Shown: piece after piece, positions 16,285-24,669 of the stretch
How positions within the stretch are numbered: position 1 is the first letter of the stretch
How the letters are laid out: every line of letters begins with the position of its first letter
From: Hymenobacter gelipurpurascens
Lineage (GTDB): Bacteria > Bacteroidota > Bacteroidia > Cytophagales > Hymenobacteraceae
Length of the DNA stretch: 64,000 nucleotides
Reading direction: 5' to 3'
Assembly: GCF_900187375.1 (NCBI RefSeq)
Contig: NZ_FYEW01000002.1
Coordinates: 1,450,250 to 1,514,249 of the forward strand
Made by a program: the position numbers and the translations under genes
Notes under the pieces: model-generated
What the model was told of the DNA's origin: nothing
Seen by the model: only the letters and a program-made list of their open reading frames with translations
Database searches by the model: none

Positions 16285-16312
16285 TTGGATAAGCCACAAA
16301 AGCGTAGCTTTG
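16285..16312 (+). promoter_or_regulatory. Promoter between ribH and the DksA-like gene
   Basis: TTGG at 16285 and an exact -7 box TAGCTTTG at 16305-16312, with 20 bp from TTG to TA. A hairpin terminator lies 53 bp downstream, so the promoter could drive a short RNA or read through to the DksA-like gene. Confidence 0.55.
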
Positions 16313-16364
16313 CGGCCAGAAATACCTGACAGAAAGCAACCAGGCAACATGGCGGCACCTGCAG

Positions 16365-16399
16365 GGCCAAGAAAATCCTAAACTAATTTTCTTGGCCCG
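16365..16399 (+). terminator. Hairpin terminator
   Basis: GGGCCAAGAAAAT and ATTTTCTTGGCCC form a perfect 13 bp stem with a 9 nt loop. There is no long U-tract after the stem, so termination strength is uncertain. Confidence 0.65.
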
Positions 16400-16485
16400 C
16401 TGTTGAAAGCACATTGGGTCGATTTGCTGCTTTGCAGTTATGGTAATCGTCTTCTATCATTAATCTCTTAGCTCCCTGCACCAAC

Positions 16486-16869
16486 ATGAGTGACGAATCC
16501 CTACGCTATTCCAGGGAAGATCTGGCTGAGTTCGAGCAAATCATTCAGGATAAGCTCACAGCTGCCCGGAAAGAAGTGTCGTTTATCAAAGAGACGCTGA
16601 GCCGCAAGAACGATTCAGGTACCGACAATACTGCTTCTTCCTCGAAGGTACTGGAAGATGGTGCTGACACCGCTGAAAAGGAAAGCCTAAACCAGTTGGC
16701 CTCGCGCCAGATGAAGTTTATCCAACAGCTGGAAAATGCATTGGTACGCATCAAGAATGGCACCTATGGTGTTTGCATCGGTACGGGCAAGCTCATCCCT
16801 AAAGAGCGGTTGCGCGCAGTACCACATACGCAGCATTCTATTGAAGCCAAAATGGCTCGCCGCGACTAA
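16486..16869 (+). CDS. TraR/DksA-family protein lacking the zinc site
   Basis: A 127-residue protein with the DksA layout: an N-terminal coiled coil (about 6-45 and 63-90) carrying acidic residues at its bend, then the C4-type globular part. The region normally holding CxxC...CxxC reads YGVCIGTGKLIPKERLRAVP then HTQHSIEAK, so only one of four cysteines is left. DksA binds the RNA polymerase secondary channel and, with ppGpp, tunes transcription of rRNA and other promoters. The loss of the zinc ligands is directly visible; such degenerate forms are common in Bacteroidota, as far as I recall. A four-tandem-promoter region, a typical DksA target, lies at the window end. Confidence 0.88.
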   Translation: MSDESLRYSREDLAEFEQIIQDKLTAARKEVSFIKETLSRKNDSGTDNTASSSKVLEDGADTAEKESLNQLASRQMKFIQQLENALVRIKNGTYGVCIGTGKLIPKERLRAVPHTQHSIEAKMARRD

Positions 16870-16890
16870 ACCTGCGGTAGGCCACTTTTC

Positions 16891-17019
16891 TGCCCGGACC
16901 CACGACCGGGGCTCTGCTAAGAGCCGCGCCGCTGGTCCGGGCACTGTTTTCTGCCACTGTTCGTTGCAACAGTTCAGCAGCACATTTTTTGAATTTTCAC
17001 CTGTACCGTAGCGATACGG
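16891..17019 (+). other. Structured segment upstream of the pseudouridine synthase
   Basis: TGCCCGGACC (16891-16900) pairs exactly with GGTCCGGGCA (16934-16943), enclosing a second stem GGCTCT/AGAGCC (16910-16925). Then CTGTT/AACAG at 16957-16972 and CCGTA-GCGA-TACGG (a GNRA-type loop) at 17006-17019, 18 bp before the start. The first structure may be the terminator of the DksA-like gene (CTGTTTT follows); the rest may belong to the leader. Confidence 0.5.
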
Positions 17020-17037
17020 CACGCACGCTCTTCCATT

Positions 17038-18972
17038 ATGGGCAAGCAACACAACTCCGGCGACACGCCTGGCCGCTCAGGCCGCTCTTCTTATCGTCCT
17101 TCGGGCAGCAGCCCTGAGGGCTTCCGCAAAACAGGTGGCCCCGGCCGTAGCCGCGACGACCGGCCTACGGGTGGCAACCCTCGCTTCGGCGACTCACCAC
17201 GCAGCGGTGGCGGCTATGCCAATGATCGGCCGTCTGGCCCTCGTGGTGGTGGCAGCTTTGGTGGCCCCAAGAAGTTCGGCGGCTCTGGCTCCAGCTTTGG
17301 TGGTCCCAAGAAATTCGGTTCAACGGGCGGTGGCTTTAACCGGGGTGGCGAAGGCCGGCCCAGCGGTGGTGCCCGCCCATACGGCAACCGTGAGTACGGC
17401 AACGACCGTCCGCAGCGCTCTTTTGACCGCGATGCCCCACGCCGCTTTGATGACCGCCGCGAAGGCCGCTCCGACCGCGACAACGACCGTCGGGATGAGC
17501 GCCCGGCCCGGCCCTATGAGCCCAAGGCAAACTGGCCCGGTCAGCCTTACCGTCAGGAAGGTCAGCCGACAGTTCCGCGTGGTGGTGCCGGGGAACGTAA
17601 TCGGAAGTTCAACAAGAAAAACCCCAACGAGCCTGATACCCCTCCGGCTGAACGTTTCCCATCGCGCCCAGAGCCTACCGCCCCAGCTCGCGAATTCGGC
17701 AGCGGCCCCGACCGCGAAATTCGGGCAGCTCGTCCGTTTGACTTCAAAGGTCGTCCCGATGGCCTCGATGCCGAGGAGCGTGCCCCACGCCGTGAGAGCT
17801 TCGAGCCGCGTGAAGAACGCCCGGCACCACGCCGCGAAGGTGGCCTAGGCCAGCGCAGCTTCACTGACCGCAAAGAAGGTGGCTACGGTGGTGGCAGCTT
17901 CGGTGAGAAGCGCACGGCCCGCCCCGGTGGCTTCAGTGGCGACCGGCGGGAGGAGCGCCCTGCTCGGCCCAACAACTTCAGCGACCGGCGTGAAGAGCGT
18001 GCCCCGCGCCCCTACGGCGAGCGGGAGAACCGCGGAGCATTCGGTAATGACCGTCGCGAGGAGCGTCCGGCCCGCCCCTACGGCGACCGTCCGGAGCGCA
18101 CTACCAACAAGCGTACCGGCCGCGAGCTAGACTCGAACCAGGCTGGCAAGCGCAAGTTTGGCGAAGTAGCCGGCGAAGCCCCCGACTACAAAAACCTGAA
18201 GTTCTACGAAGACGACAAAACCCGTGGCAACAAGCGCCGTCGGGAAGAAGAGGAGACCAGCGTCGATGAAACGCGCCTCAACCGCTATATCGCCAACGCC
18301 GGCATCTGCTCACGTCGGGAAGCCGACTCGCTGATTGCCGCTGGCGAGATTAAGGTGAACGGCGAAGTGATTACGGAGATGGGCTACAAAGTGAAGCCCA
18401 ACGATACGGTGCAGTACGGCAAAACCAATCTCAACCGCGAGAAACTGGTGTATGTGCTGCTCAACAAGCCTAAGGATTTCATCACAACGACAGAAGACCC
18501 AGAGGGCCGTCGGACGGTGATGGAGCTGGTGGCCAACTCCTCGAAGGAGCGTATCTTCCCAGTAGGCCGCCTCGACCGCAACACGACAGGTCTGCTGCTC
18601 TTCACTAATGATGGCGAAGTGGCGCAAAAACTCTCGCACCCTTCGCACCGCAACAAGAAGATCTACCAGGTAGAGCTCGATAAGCCGCTGACAGAAGAAC
18701 ACCTGAAGCAGATTGCCGATGGTCTGGAGCTGGAAGATGGCAAAGTGGAAGTTGATGACGTGGCTGTAGTGGCGGGCAACCCACACTTTGTGGGCATCGA
18801 AATTCATGTTGGTCGCAACCGCATTGTGCGCCGCATCTTCGAGCACCTTGGCTACGACGTAGTGACGCTGGACCGCGTGCAGTATGCTGGCCTGACCAAG
18901 AAAGACCTGCCGCGTGGCAAGTGGCGCTTCCTCTCCGAGAAAGAAGTCATTCGCCTGAAGTATTTTATGTAA
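17038..18972 (+). CDS. RsuA/RluB-family pseudouridine synthase with a large disordered N-terminal extension
   Basis: A 644-residue protein whose last ~235 residues are a complete rRNA pseudouridine synthase: S4 RNA-binding domain from about residue 409 (TRLNRYIANAGICSRREADS), then the catalytic core with aspartate in GRLDRNTTGLLLFTNDG (about 511). The first ~400 residues are low-complexity, rich in Gly, Arg, Asp, Pro and Glu, with repeats such as SFGGPKKFG (twice) and DRREERPARPYG-like blocks (several). Such tails bind RNA and may promote condensates. Similar but often shorter tails are known on Bacteroidota homologues. It probably modifies 23S or 16S rRNA. A terminator follows at 19031. Confidence 0.93.
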   Translation: MGKQHNSGDTPGRSGRSSYRPSGSSPEGFRKTGGPGRSRDDRPTGGNPRFGDSPRSGGGYANDRPSGPRGGGSFGGPKKFGGSGSSFGGPKKFGSTGGGFNRGGEGRPSGGARPYGNREYGNDRPQRSFDRDAPRRFDDRREGRSDRDNDRRDERPARPYEPKANWPGQPYRQEGQPTVPRGGAGERNRKFNKKNPNEPDTPPAERFPSRPEPTAPAREFGSGPDREIRAARPFDFKGRPDGLDAEERAPRRESFEPREERPAPRREGGLGQRSFTDRKEGGYGGGSFGEKRTARPGGFSGDRREERPARPNNFSDRREERAPRPYGERENRGAFGNDRREERPARPYGDRPERTTNKRTGRELDSNQAGKRKFGEVAGEAPDYKNLKFYEDDKTRGNKRRREEEETSVDETRLNRYIANAGICSRREADSLIAAGEIKVNGEVITEMGYKVKPNDTVQYGKTNLNREKLVYVLLNKPKDFITTTEDPEGRRTVMELVANSSKERIFPVGRLDRNTTGLLLFTNDGEVAQKLSHPSHRNKKIYQVELDKPLTEEHLKQIADGLELEDGKVEVDDVAVVAGNPHFVGIEIHVGRNRIVRRIFEHLGYDVVTLDRVQYAGLTKKDLPRGKWRFLSEKEVIRLKYFM

Positions 18973-19030
18973 GCACGCAACCGCTCAGCTCCTGGGCGGC
19001 TCTTAGTGGTGAAGTTGTGAAATGTTGAAA

Positions 19031-19067
19031 AGAAGAGTCAGGGGTTCATCAAAACCCTGACTCTTCT
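19031..19067 (+). terminator. Rho-independent terminator after the pseudouridine synthase
   Basis: AGAAGAGTCAGGG / CCCTGACTCTTCT form a 13 bp perfect stem with an 11 nt loop. Confidence 0.85.
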
Positions 19068-19152
19068 ACTTCGGCAGAACGCAGCTTCACCATTTTTGTG
19101 GGACAAAAGGGTTCATTTGCTCTTTGATTTCGTCATTTCACTTTCTCACGGC

Positions 19153-19896
19153 TTGCGTAGTTTTTCCCTCGATATTGGCAACACGGCGGTGAAGTATGGC
19201 TTCTTCCAGGATGATGTGCTGGTAGAAGCGGCCACTCACCAGACGCCTGACCAAGTGCGGGCTGCCCTAAAGCGTCTGCAGCCCGAGCACGCCATTGTCG
19301 CCTCCGTGGCAGAATCAACGGCAACATGGGCGGCAGAGCTAGGCCAGTTGCTACCTGGCCTAGTGCTGGAGTTTGCACCCGCTACCACGCCTTTGCCAAT
19401 CCGGAATGCCTATGCAACGCCTCAGACACTAGGCGCCGACCGGCTGGCCGCCGCCGTAGGAGCTGCCTGGCTACTGCCGGCGCATGATGTGCTGATTGTG
19501 GATGCGGGCACCGCAATCAAGTGCGACCTAGTAGAAGCAGCGGGCATATTTAAAGGCGGGAGCATCTCACCTGGCCTAGCCATGCGGTTTCAGGCCCTGC
19601 ACACGTTTACCGGACGCTTGCCGTTAGTACAGGCGCCCCCGGACCAAGCGGCCGCCATACCCCTCACCGGCGACGACACGCAGTCGGCTATCCGGAGTGG
19701 GGTGTTGAACGGTGCGGCAGCAGAGGTCCGGGGAATTGTGGAGGAATATCGGGCACTTTATCCTGGCCTGGCGGTGGTCCTGGCCGGGGGCGATGCGGCT
19801 TTTTTCCATGCCCGGCTGAAAGGCTCTATCTTTGTCATACCGGAGCTCGTGCTAATGGGGCTTCACCGAATTTTAGTACACCATGTCTCAACCTAA
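19153..19896 (+). CDS. coaX: Type III pantothenate kinase
   Basis: A 247-residue ASKHA-fold kinase that phosphorylates pantothenate, the first step from pantothenate to CoA. The N-terminal phosphate loop is LDIGNTAVKYGFF, and other motifs are TPQTLGADRLAAAVGAAW, IVDAGTAIKCDLV (catalytic aspartate), and KGGSISPGLAMRFQALHTFT. A TTG start at 19153 fits the family length; frames open further upstream to TTG 19096. The last 14 bases overlap the next gene's start. panC and panD in the same window make the pantothenate it uses. Confidence 0.93.
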   Translation: MRSFSLDIGNTAVKYGFFQDDVLVEAATHQTPDQVRAALKRLQPEHAIVASVAESTATWAAELGQLLPGLVLEFAPATTPLPIRNAYATPQTLGADRLAAAVGAAWLLPAHDVLIVDAGTAIKCDLVEAAGIFKGGSISPGLAMRFQALHTFTGRLPLVQAPPDQAAAIPLTGDDTQSAIRSGVLNGAAAEVRGIVEEYRALYPGLAVVLAGGDAAFFHARLKGSIFVIPELVLMGLHRILVHHVST

Positions 19897-21229
19897 TTTC
19901 GCCGGCCTTGCTGGTGGTCTTTCGCTGCTAGGCCTACTGGCGGCAGCTTCGTCGGTGCACGGCCAAGGGCTCGGCAACTCGCCTTATTCGCGCTTAGGCC
20001 TCGGCGATGCTACCAGTAACCAAGGCGGCGTCCGGCAAATGAGCATGGGCGGAGTTGGAGTAGCAGCGCCCAACAACGTGAACGTAAATGAGCTGAACCC
20101 GGCGCTGCTCTACTACACCTCCCGCACTACGTTTGAAGCCGGCTACACAGGGCAGTTCAAAACCTTGCGTAACTCGGTTACCTCACAGCGGACGGGCTCG
20201 GGCAATCTGGGCTATCTGGCCTTGTCGGTTCCGATTTCAGGCCGGGTAGCGGGCGCTATTGGCCTCAAGCCTTACAGCACCGTCGACTACGAGTCGAACT
20301 CGATAACCACCATTCAGGGCGACCCCACCTCGCAGGCTCAAACCCAATACAAGGGTAGTGGTGGCCTAGCAGAGGCCTACGCAAGCCAGGCGCTTCGGGT
20401 AGCGAAGGGCGTAACGCTGGGCGCATCGGTGGGCTACGTATTTGGTAGCATTGATCAGCAGGCGGGCACGGTCATCTTCAACTCGACCTCCACGAACCTT
20501 AACTCTGACCGCAACATCTTCCTGCAGCATGTGCACTACTCGGACTTTACGTTCCGCGGAGCAGCGCACTATCGCGGAAAGATCAAGGACAAGGTGAATT
20601 TCAACCTGGGAGGCGTATATAGTTTCCAGTCGAACCTGAACGGGGAGCGCACCACCTCGCTAAACCGGGAGACAGTAGAAGGAGTAGCTATTTCCTCGCA
20701 GGCCCTGACAACTGATGTGAAGGGCAAAGCCACAGTGCCGGCGCTAACCCAAGTGGGCATCAGCTTCGATAACAACAAAAACTGGAGCCTGAGCCTTGAT
20801 GGCTCGAAGCAGGAGTGGTCTAAATTTCGGGCCTTTGGTGAGGCCGGTGGTTCCTCCGGAGTCCTGCTCAGTGACACATATCGGGCAGGCCTGGGCGGCG
20901 AACTGACCCCAGATGCTACTTCTGTTGACAGCTATTTCAAGCGTGTAACGTATCGGGCTGGCCTGAACGTGGCCCAGATGCCCTACCGCCCCGGCGGCAA
21001 CACGCTCTACGACCGATCAGTGAGCTGGGGTTTTGCCTTCCCGCTACCAACGGCTACGGCTCTTGATGCTACCACCATCAGCCTGGGCTTCCAGTATGGC
21101 CAGCGTGGTAACACCGATACCCGTACCTCCGATGGCAACGTGGAGCGCAACGTGAAGGAAGACTACGTACGGATGCAGCTAGGCGTGACCCTGAACAACC
21201 GGTGGTTCATCAAGCGTAAGATTGAGTAA
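19883..21229 (+). CDS. Outer-membrane beta-barrel protein (FadL/OmpP1-like)
   Basis: A 448-residue protein with a signal peptide (LLGLLAAASSVHGQG, cut after about residue 27). The mature start, NSPYSRLGLGDATSNQGGVR, and the pattern MGGVGVAAPNNVNVNELNPA are typical of a Bacteroidota outer-membrane family with a FadL/OmpP1-like barrel. Alternating strands with aromatic girdle residues continue to the end, which closes with LNNRWFIKRKIE. It is likely a transport or structural barrel; its cargo is unknown. It overlaps coaX by 14 bp and the LptC reading frame region begins 8 bp after its stop, so the three look co-transcribed. Confidence 0.82.
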   Translation: MSQPNFAGLAGGLSLLGLLAAASSVHGQGLGNSPYSRLGLGDATSNQGGVRQMSMGGVGVAAPNNVNVNELNPALLYYTSRTTFEAGYTGQFKTLRNSVTSQRTGSGNLGYLALSVPISGRVAGAIGLKPYSTVDYESNSITTIQGDPTSQAQTQYKGSGGLAEAYASQALRVAKGVTLGASVGYVFGSIDQQAGTVIFNSTSTNLNSDRNIFLQHVHYSDFTFRGAAHYRGKIKDKVNFNLGGVYSFQSNLNGERTTSLNRETVEGVAISSQALTTDVKGKATVPALTQVGISFDNNKNWSLSLDGSKQEWSKFRAFGEAGGSSGVLLSDTYRAGLGGELTPDATSVDSYFKRVTYRAGLNVAQMPYRPGGNTLYDRSVSWGFAFPLPTATALDATTISLGFQYGQRGNTDTRTSDGNVERNVKEDYVRMQLGVTLNNRWFIKRKIE

Positions 21230-21236
21230 GCAACAG

Positions 21237-21851
21237 ATGAGTGGCCTAGGGAGAGTTGTGCTGAGCAGCAGTCTGCTGCTAGTAGGGTTGATGAGCTGCC
21301 AGAAGCAGGCGGAGGAAGTAAAGAAACGGACTCCGTATTCTGGCCCAATGCTCGAAACCACTCAGGTGCTCACGCTCATCAGCGACTCCGCAAAACTACG
21401 CGTACGGCTCACGGCGCCCCTGGAGCAGATCTATGAGAACGGCGACCAGGTGTACGCGAAGGGCGTGAACCTCACGTTTCTCGGCGAAGACGGGAAAACC
21501 GTGGTTAACACCATCACGGGCAACTACGGGAAGCTGGAGAAAAACAAAAACCTCTACACCGTACGCGGCAACGTGCAGGTAACCAACGTGGAAAAGCAGC
21601 AGCGCATGAACACGGAGGAGGCCTTCTACGATAAGTCGAAGGCCACTATCTACACCGAAAAAGACATGGAAGTGCGCGTCACGACGCCCACGGAAAAGCT
21701 GACAGGACGAGGCCTCACGGCCAACCAGGATTTCTCGCGCTACAAGATTCTAACCCCTACGGGCGTCTTCGCCGTCGATCCGTCGGCCCCAACATCGGCT
21801 CCGGCGCCAGTGCCCGCAACTCCAGCGGCTGTCCCGGCGCCGGTTCGTTAA
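21237..21851 (+). CDS. lptC: LPS export periplasmic protein LptC
   Basis: A 204-residue lipoprotein (signal VVLSSSLLLVGLMSC with lipobox cysteine). The mature part is a beta-jellyroll of LptC/LptA/OstA type, with strands around VYAKGVNLTFLGEDGKTVVN, TVRGNVQVTNVEKQQRMNTE and SKATIYTEKDMEVRV. LptC passes lipopolysaccharide from LptBFG to LptA across the periplasm. A Pro/Ala-rich tail ends the protein. ATG 21237 is chosen; a TTG at 21222 would overlap the previous gene's stop. The LptB ATPase is encoded separately at 31748. Confidence 0.88.
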   Translation: MSGLGRVVLSSSLLLVGLMSCQKQAEEVKKRTPYSGPMLETTQVLTLISDSAKLRVRLTAPLEQIYENGDQVYAKGVNLTFLGEDGKTVVNTITGNYGKLEKNKNLYTVRGNVQVTNVEKQQRMNTEEAFYDKSKATIYTEKDMEVRVTTPTEKLTGRGLTANQDFSRYKILTPTGVFAVDPSAPTSAPAPVPATPAAVPAPVR

Positions 21852-21860
21852 ACTACCTGT

Positions 21861-22130
21861 ATGAAACGCTTTTGGGACCCAGGCATTGGGCGCACGCTAC
21901 TGTTTGTATTGGCCATCTTTACGTTCGTGGTGGCCTCCTTCCAAACTTTACGAGAGGGCAATATGGATGGGCTGTACCACAACTACTGGCTCTACATGAT
22001 TTCCTTCGGAGCCATCATTTACTTCCGGTATCTGAAGCAGCGTCATAAAGAAGCTGTGGCGGAAGCCGAAGCCGCTCGGCTTGCTGCTGAGGCCAAGAGT
22101 AAGCCCAAAACGAAAGGTAAAAAACGGTAG
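21861..22130 (+). CDS. Small membrane protein, conserved hypothetical
   Basis: An 89-residue protein with two membrane helices (TLLFVLAIFTFVVASF, about 12-27, and WLYMISFGAIIYFRYL, about 43-58). A charged, alanine-rich helix follows and ends in a lysine cluster KSKPKTKGKKR. I do not recognise a family. It starts 10 bp after lptC and ends before a terminator, so it is probably the last gene of the coaX-lptC unit and may act in envelope assembly (context only). Confidence 0.75.
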   Translation: MKRFWDPGIGRTLLFVLAIFTFVVASFQTLREGNMDGLYHNYWLYMISFGAIIYFRYLKQRHKEAVAEAEAARLAAEAKSKPKTKGKKR

Positions 22131-22158
22131 TCCAGCCGCCGGCGTGCCAGCAAGAATC

Positions 22159-22206
22159 AGCAAAAAGCCTTCGCTCATGAAGTACCATGAGCTAAGGCTT
22201 TTTGCT
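22159..22206 (+). terminator. Rho-independent terminator
   Basis: AGCAAAAAGCCTTCGCTCATG and CATGAGCTAAGGCTTTTTGCT pair with one mismatch around a 6 nt loop. It ends the coaX-to-lptC unit. Confidence 0.85.
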
Positions 22207-22297
22207 TTACTCAGTATCCTGCTTGCTTCCAGATTCTTGCCATCTGCTGATCAATAGTTTCCGCTACTGGACGTCGCTAGGCCACTCGTTCGGGGCG

Positions 22298-22305
22298 TAA
22301 CTTTG
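22298..22305 (+). promoter_or_regulatory. -7 element before ppiD
   Basis: TAACTTTG matches the TAnnTTTG box exactly, 67 bp before the start. No TTG is found at the usual distance, so support is modest. Confidence 0.4.
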
Positions 22306-22371
22306 AATGTCCGGGGTATTCTGGTTATTTTGCACCTCATTCACTTTTTTACCTGTGCTTTTTTTTAAGTA

Positions 22372-24501
22372 ATGGCATTAATTAACACGATTCGCGAAAA
22401 ATCGGGCTGGGCAGTCGGGGCCATCATCATCGGCCTGCTGCTCTTTATGCTGGGAGGCGACTTTCTCTACGGGCGCAACAGCATTTTTGGTGGCAACGAC
22501 CGCACAGTAGGCGAAGTGGCCGGTGAAAAAGTGGAGTACGATGACTTCAACGCGGCTCTGGAGCAGGCCAAGCAAGGCTTCATTGCCCAGCAAGGCCGCC
22601 AGCCCGACGAAAATGCCATGGGCTACTTGCGCGACCAGGCCTGGAACCAGATCCTGTACCGCATTGCTTTCCAGAAGGAGTTTGATAAGCTGGGTCTGAA
22701 AGTATCTGACGAAGAGCTGACGGACATGGTGCAGGGCGAAAACCCGCACCCCAGCATCCGCCAGGCCTTCACTGACCCCCAGACGGGCCAGTTCGACCGT
22801 GCAAAGGTGATTGAGTACCTGCGCAACCTCGATAAGCTGCCCCCGCAGACCCAGGAGGCCTTCCGCAACTTCGAAACCAACCTGAGTCCGGAGCGGCTGG
22901 CTATCAAGTACAACAACCTCCTCAAGCAGAGCACTTACGTGACGTCGGCGGAAGCCAAGCGCTTTGATGAAGCCCAGAACACCAAAGCCAACCTGCGCTA
23001 CCTCCTGGTGCCTTACTTCGCCATCTCCGATTCAAGCGTGAAGGTGACCGATGAGCAAATCCAGGCCTACATTGATAAGAACAAAGGCCGCTACAAAGTA
23101 GAAGATGGCCGCAGCATTGAGTACGTAACGATTCCCGTAACGGCCTCAGTAGAAGACAGCGCCGCCGTACGCAAGACGGTAGACGAGCTGGCTACCCAGT
23201 TCACCACGGCTCCCAACGACTCGTTGTTCGCGAAGCTGAACTCTGACCAGCCCTACAACGGGGCGTACCTCACGCCCGCTGATATGCCCGAGAAGCTGCG
23301 CGCGCAGTTGCCGCTGCAGGTAGGTAAAGTATATGGTCCATATGCTGAGAACGGCACGTTCTCGCTGTTCAAAGTAACGGGCCAGAAGGCCGGCACGCAG
23401 GCTGCGGCCCGCGCCAGCCACATCCTCATCAAGCCCGAAGGAACTACGCCCGAGGCCGATGCCGCGGCCAAAGCCAAGGCGACCGACGTTCTGAACAAAA
23501 TCAAAGGTGGGGCTGATTTCGCGGCCATGGCCCGTCAGTATGGTACCGATGGTACTACCGCCACCGGTGGCGACCTGGGCTGGTTCCAACAGGGCCGTAT
23601 GGTGCCGGAGTTTGAGAAAGCCGTGTTCGGCGCTACTGCCGCTGGCCTGTTGCCAAACTTGGTAAAGACCTCATTTGGCTACCACATCATCAAGATTACG
23701 GCTCCCAAAACCACCCAGACCTATCAGGTAGCCGCGGTGCAGAAAACCATTCAGCCAACCGATGTTACCCGCGACGCCGCGTACCAGAAGGCGCAGCAGC
23801 TGAAAGGTTCGGCATCTGATCTGGCCTCCTTCCGCGCCGCAGTGGCAAAGGATAAGAGCTTGCAGAAAGTAGAAGCCAAAGGCCTCGGCCGCGGCGACCA
23901 GGCAGTGAACAACCTGCAGGGTGCCCGCCAGCTGGTACGCTGGGCCTATGGCGTAAATCCCGAGGGCGGTGCTGAAACGAAAGTAGGCAACGTATCGGAG
24001 GTGTTTGAAATCGGCGACCAGTACGTAATTGCCGTCCTGACCGGCGAGCGGAGCAAGGGCGTGGCCGACGTAGCCAGCGTGAAACCCGAAGTATCGGCGC
24101 TGGTGCGCAACGAGCTGAAGGCTGAGCAGATCATTAAGAAGCTCAGCGCTTCGAAAGGCACGCTGGAGCAAATAGCACAGGCCTACGGCAGCAACGCGCA
24201 GGTAAAAACGGCTGATAACGTAGCTCTGGGCACCGGCATGATTCCGGGCCTGGGCAGCGAGCCAGTAGCCGTGGGCAAAGCTTTCGGTCTGAAGCCTGGT
24301 CAGAAGTCGGCTCCCTTCCAGGGTGAGCAAGGCGTGCTAATTGTAGAGCCCGTGAGTGTGCAGAAGCCCACCACCAATACCGACGTGAAAGCCGTACGTC
24401 AGCAGTTGGCCGCTCAGCGCGCCGCCCGCGTAGATGGCCTCACGTTTGAGGCGGTGAAGGCCCACGCCAACGTGAAAGATAACCGCACCAAGTTCTTCTA
24501 G
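22372..24501 (+). CDS. ppiD: Peptidylprolyl isomerase PpiD (SurA-like)
   Basis: A 709-residue inner-membrane anchored periplasmic chaperone/foldase. The helix VGAIIIGLLLFMLGGDFLYG (about 16-35) anchors it. A SurA_N-like region follows (about 36-200), and a parvulin domain lies at about 345-440 (ASHILIKPEG to ATGGDLGWFQQGRMVPEFE to KTSFGYHIIKI). A second, degenerate parvulin-like region probably follows (about 450-690). It helps outer-membrane proteins fold after Sec export. Its stop TAG lies in a CTAGGCC motif and a terminator follows. Confidence 0.92.
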   Translation: MALINTIREKSGWAVGAIIIGLLLFMLGGDFLYGRNSIFGGNDRTVGEVAGEKVEYDDFNAALEQAKQGFIAQQGRQPDENAMGYLRDQAWNQILYRIAFQKEFDKLGLKVSDEELTDMVQGENPHPSIRQAFTDPQTGQFDRAKVIEYLRNLDKLPPQTQEAFRNFETNLSPERLAIKYNNLLKQSTYVTSAEAKRFDEAQNTKANLRYLLVPYFAISDSSVKVTDEQIQAYIDKNKGRYKVEDGRSIEYVTIPVTASVEDSAAVRKTVDELATQFTTAPNDSLFAKLNSDQPYNGAYLTPADMPEKLRAQLPLQVGKVYGPYAENGTFSLFKVTGQKAGTQAAARASHILIKPEGTTPEADAAAKAKATDVLNKIKGGADFAAMARQYGTDGTTATGGDLGWFQQGRMVPEFEKAVFGATAAGLLPNLVKTSFGYHIIKITAPKTTQTYQVAAVQKTIQPTDVTRDAAYQKAQQLKGSASDLASFRAAVAKDKSLQKVEAKGLGRGDQAVNNLQGARQLVRWAYGVNPEGGAETKVGNVSEVFEIGDQYVIAVLTGERSKGVADVASVKPEVSALVRNELKAEQIIKKLSASKGTLEQIAQAYGSNAQVKTADNVALGTGMIPGLGSEPVAVGKAFGLKPGQKSAPFQGEQGVLIVEPVSVQKPTTNTDVKAVRQQLAAQRAARVDGLTFEAVKAHANVKDNRTKFF

Positions 24502-24523
24502 GCCACTTCGTAGGTCAGATGTT

Positions 24524-24557
24524 AAAAGGACCGCGCCGCAAGGTGCGGTCCTTTTTT
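24524..24557 (+). terminator. Rho-independent terminator after ppiD
   Basis: AAAAGGACCGC / GCGGTCCTTTT stem with an interior GCCGCAAGGT loop and TT tract. Confidence 0.9.
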
Positions 24558-24669
24558 GTTAACTGATAGGGAGGAGGTGGGGCGTATCCGTAGGCCACTC
24601 CCACAGATTTCCTGCTTATCTTGAAATGAATCCGGGCGCCGGCCCGTTGCTGCTGAAACTCCCTGTTGT

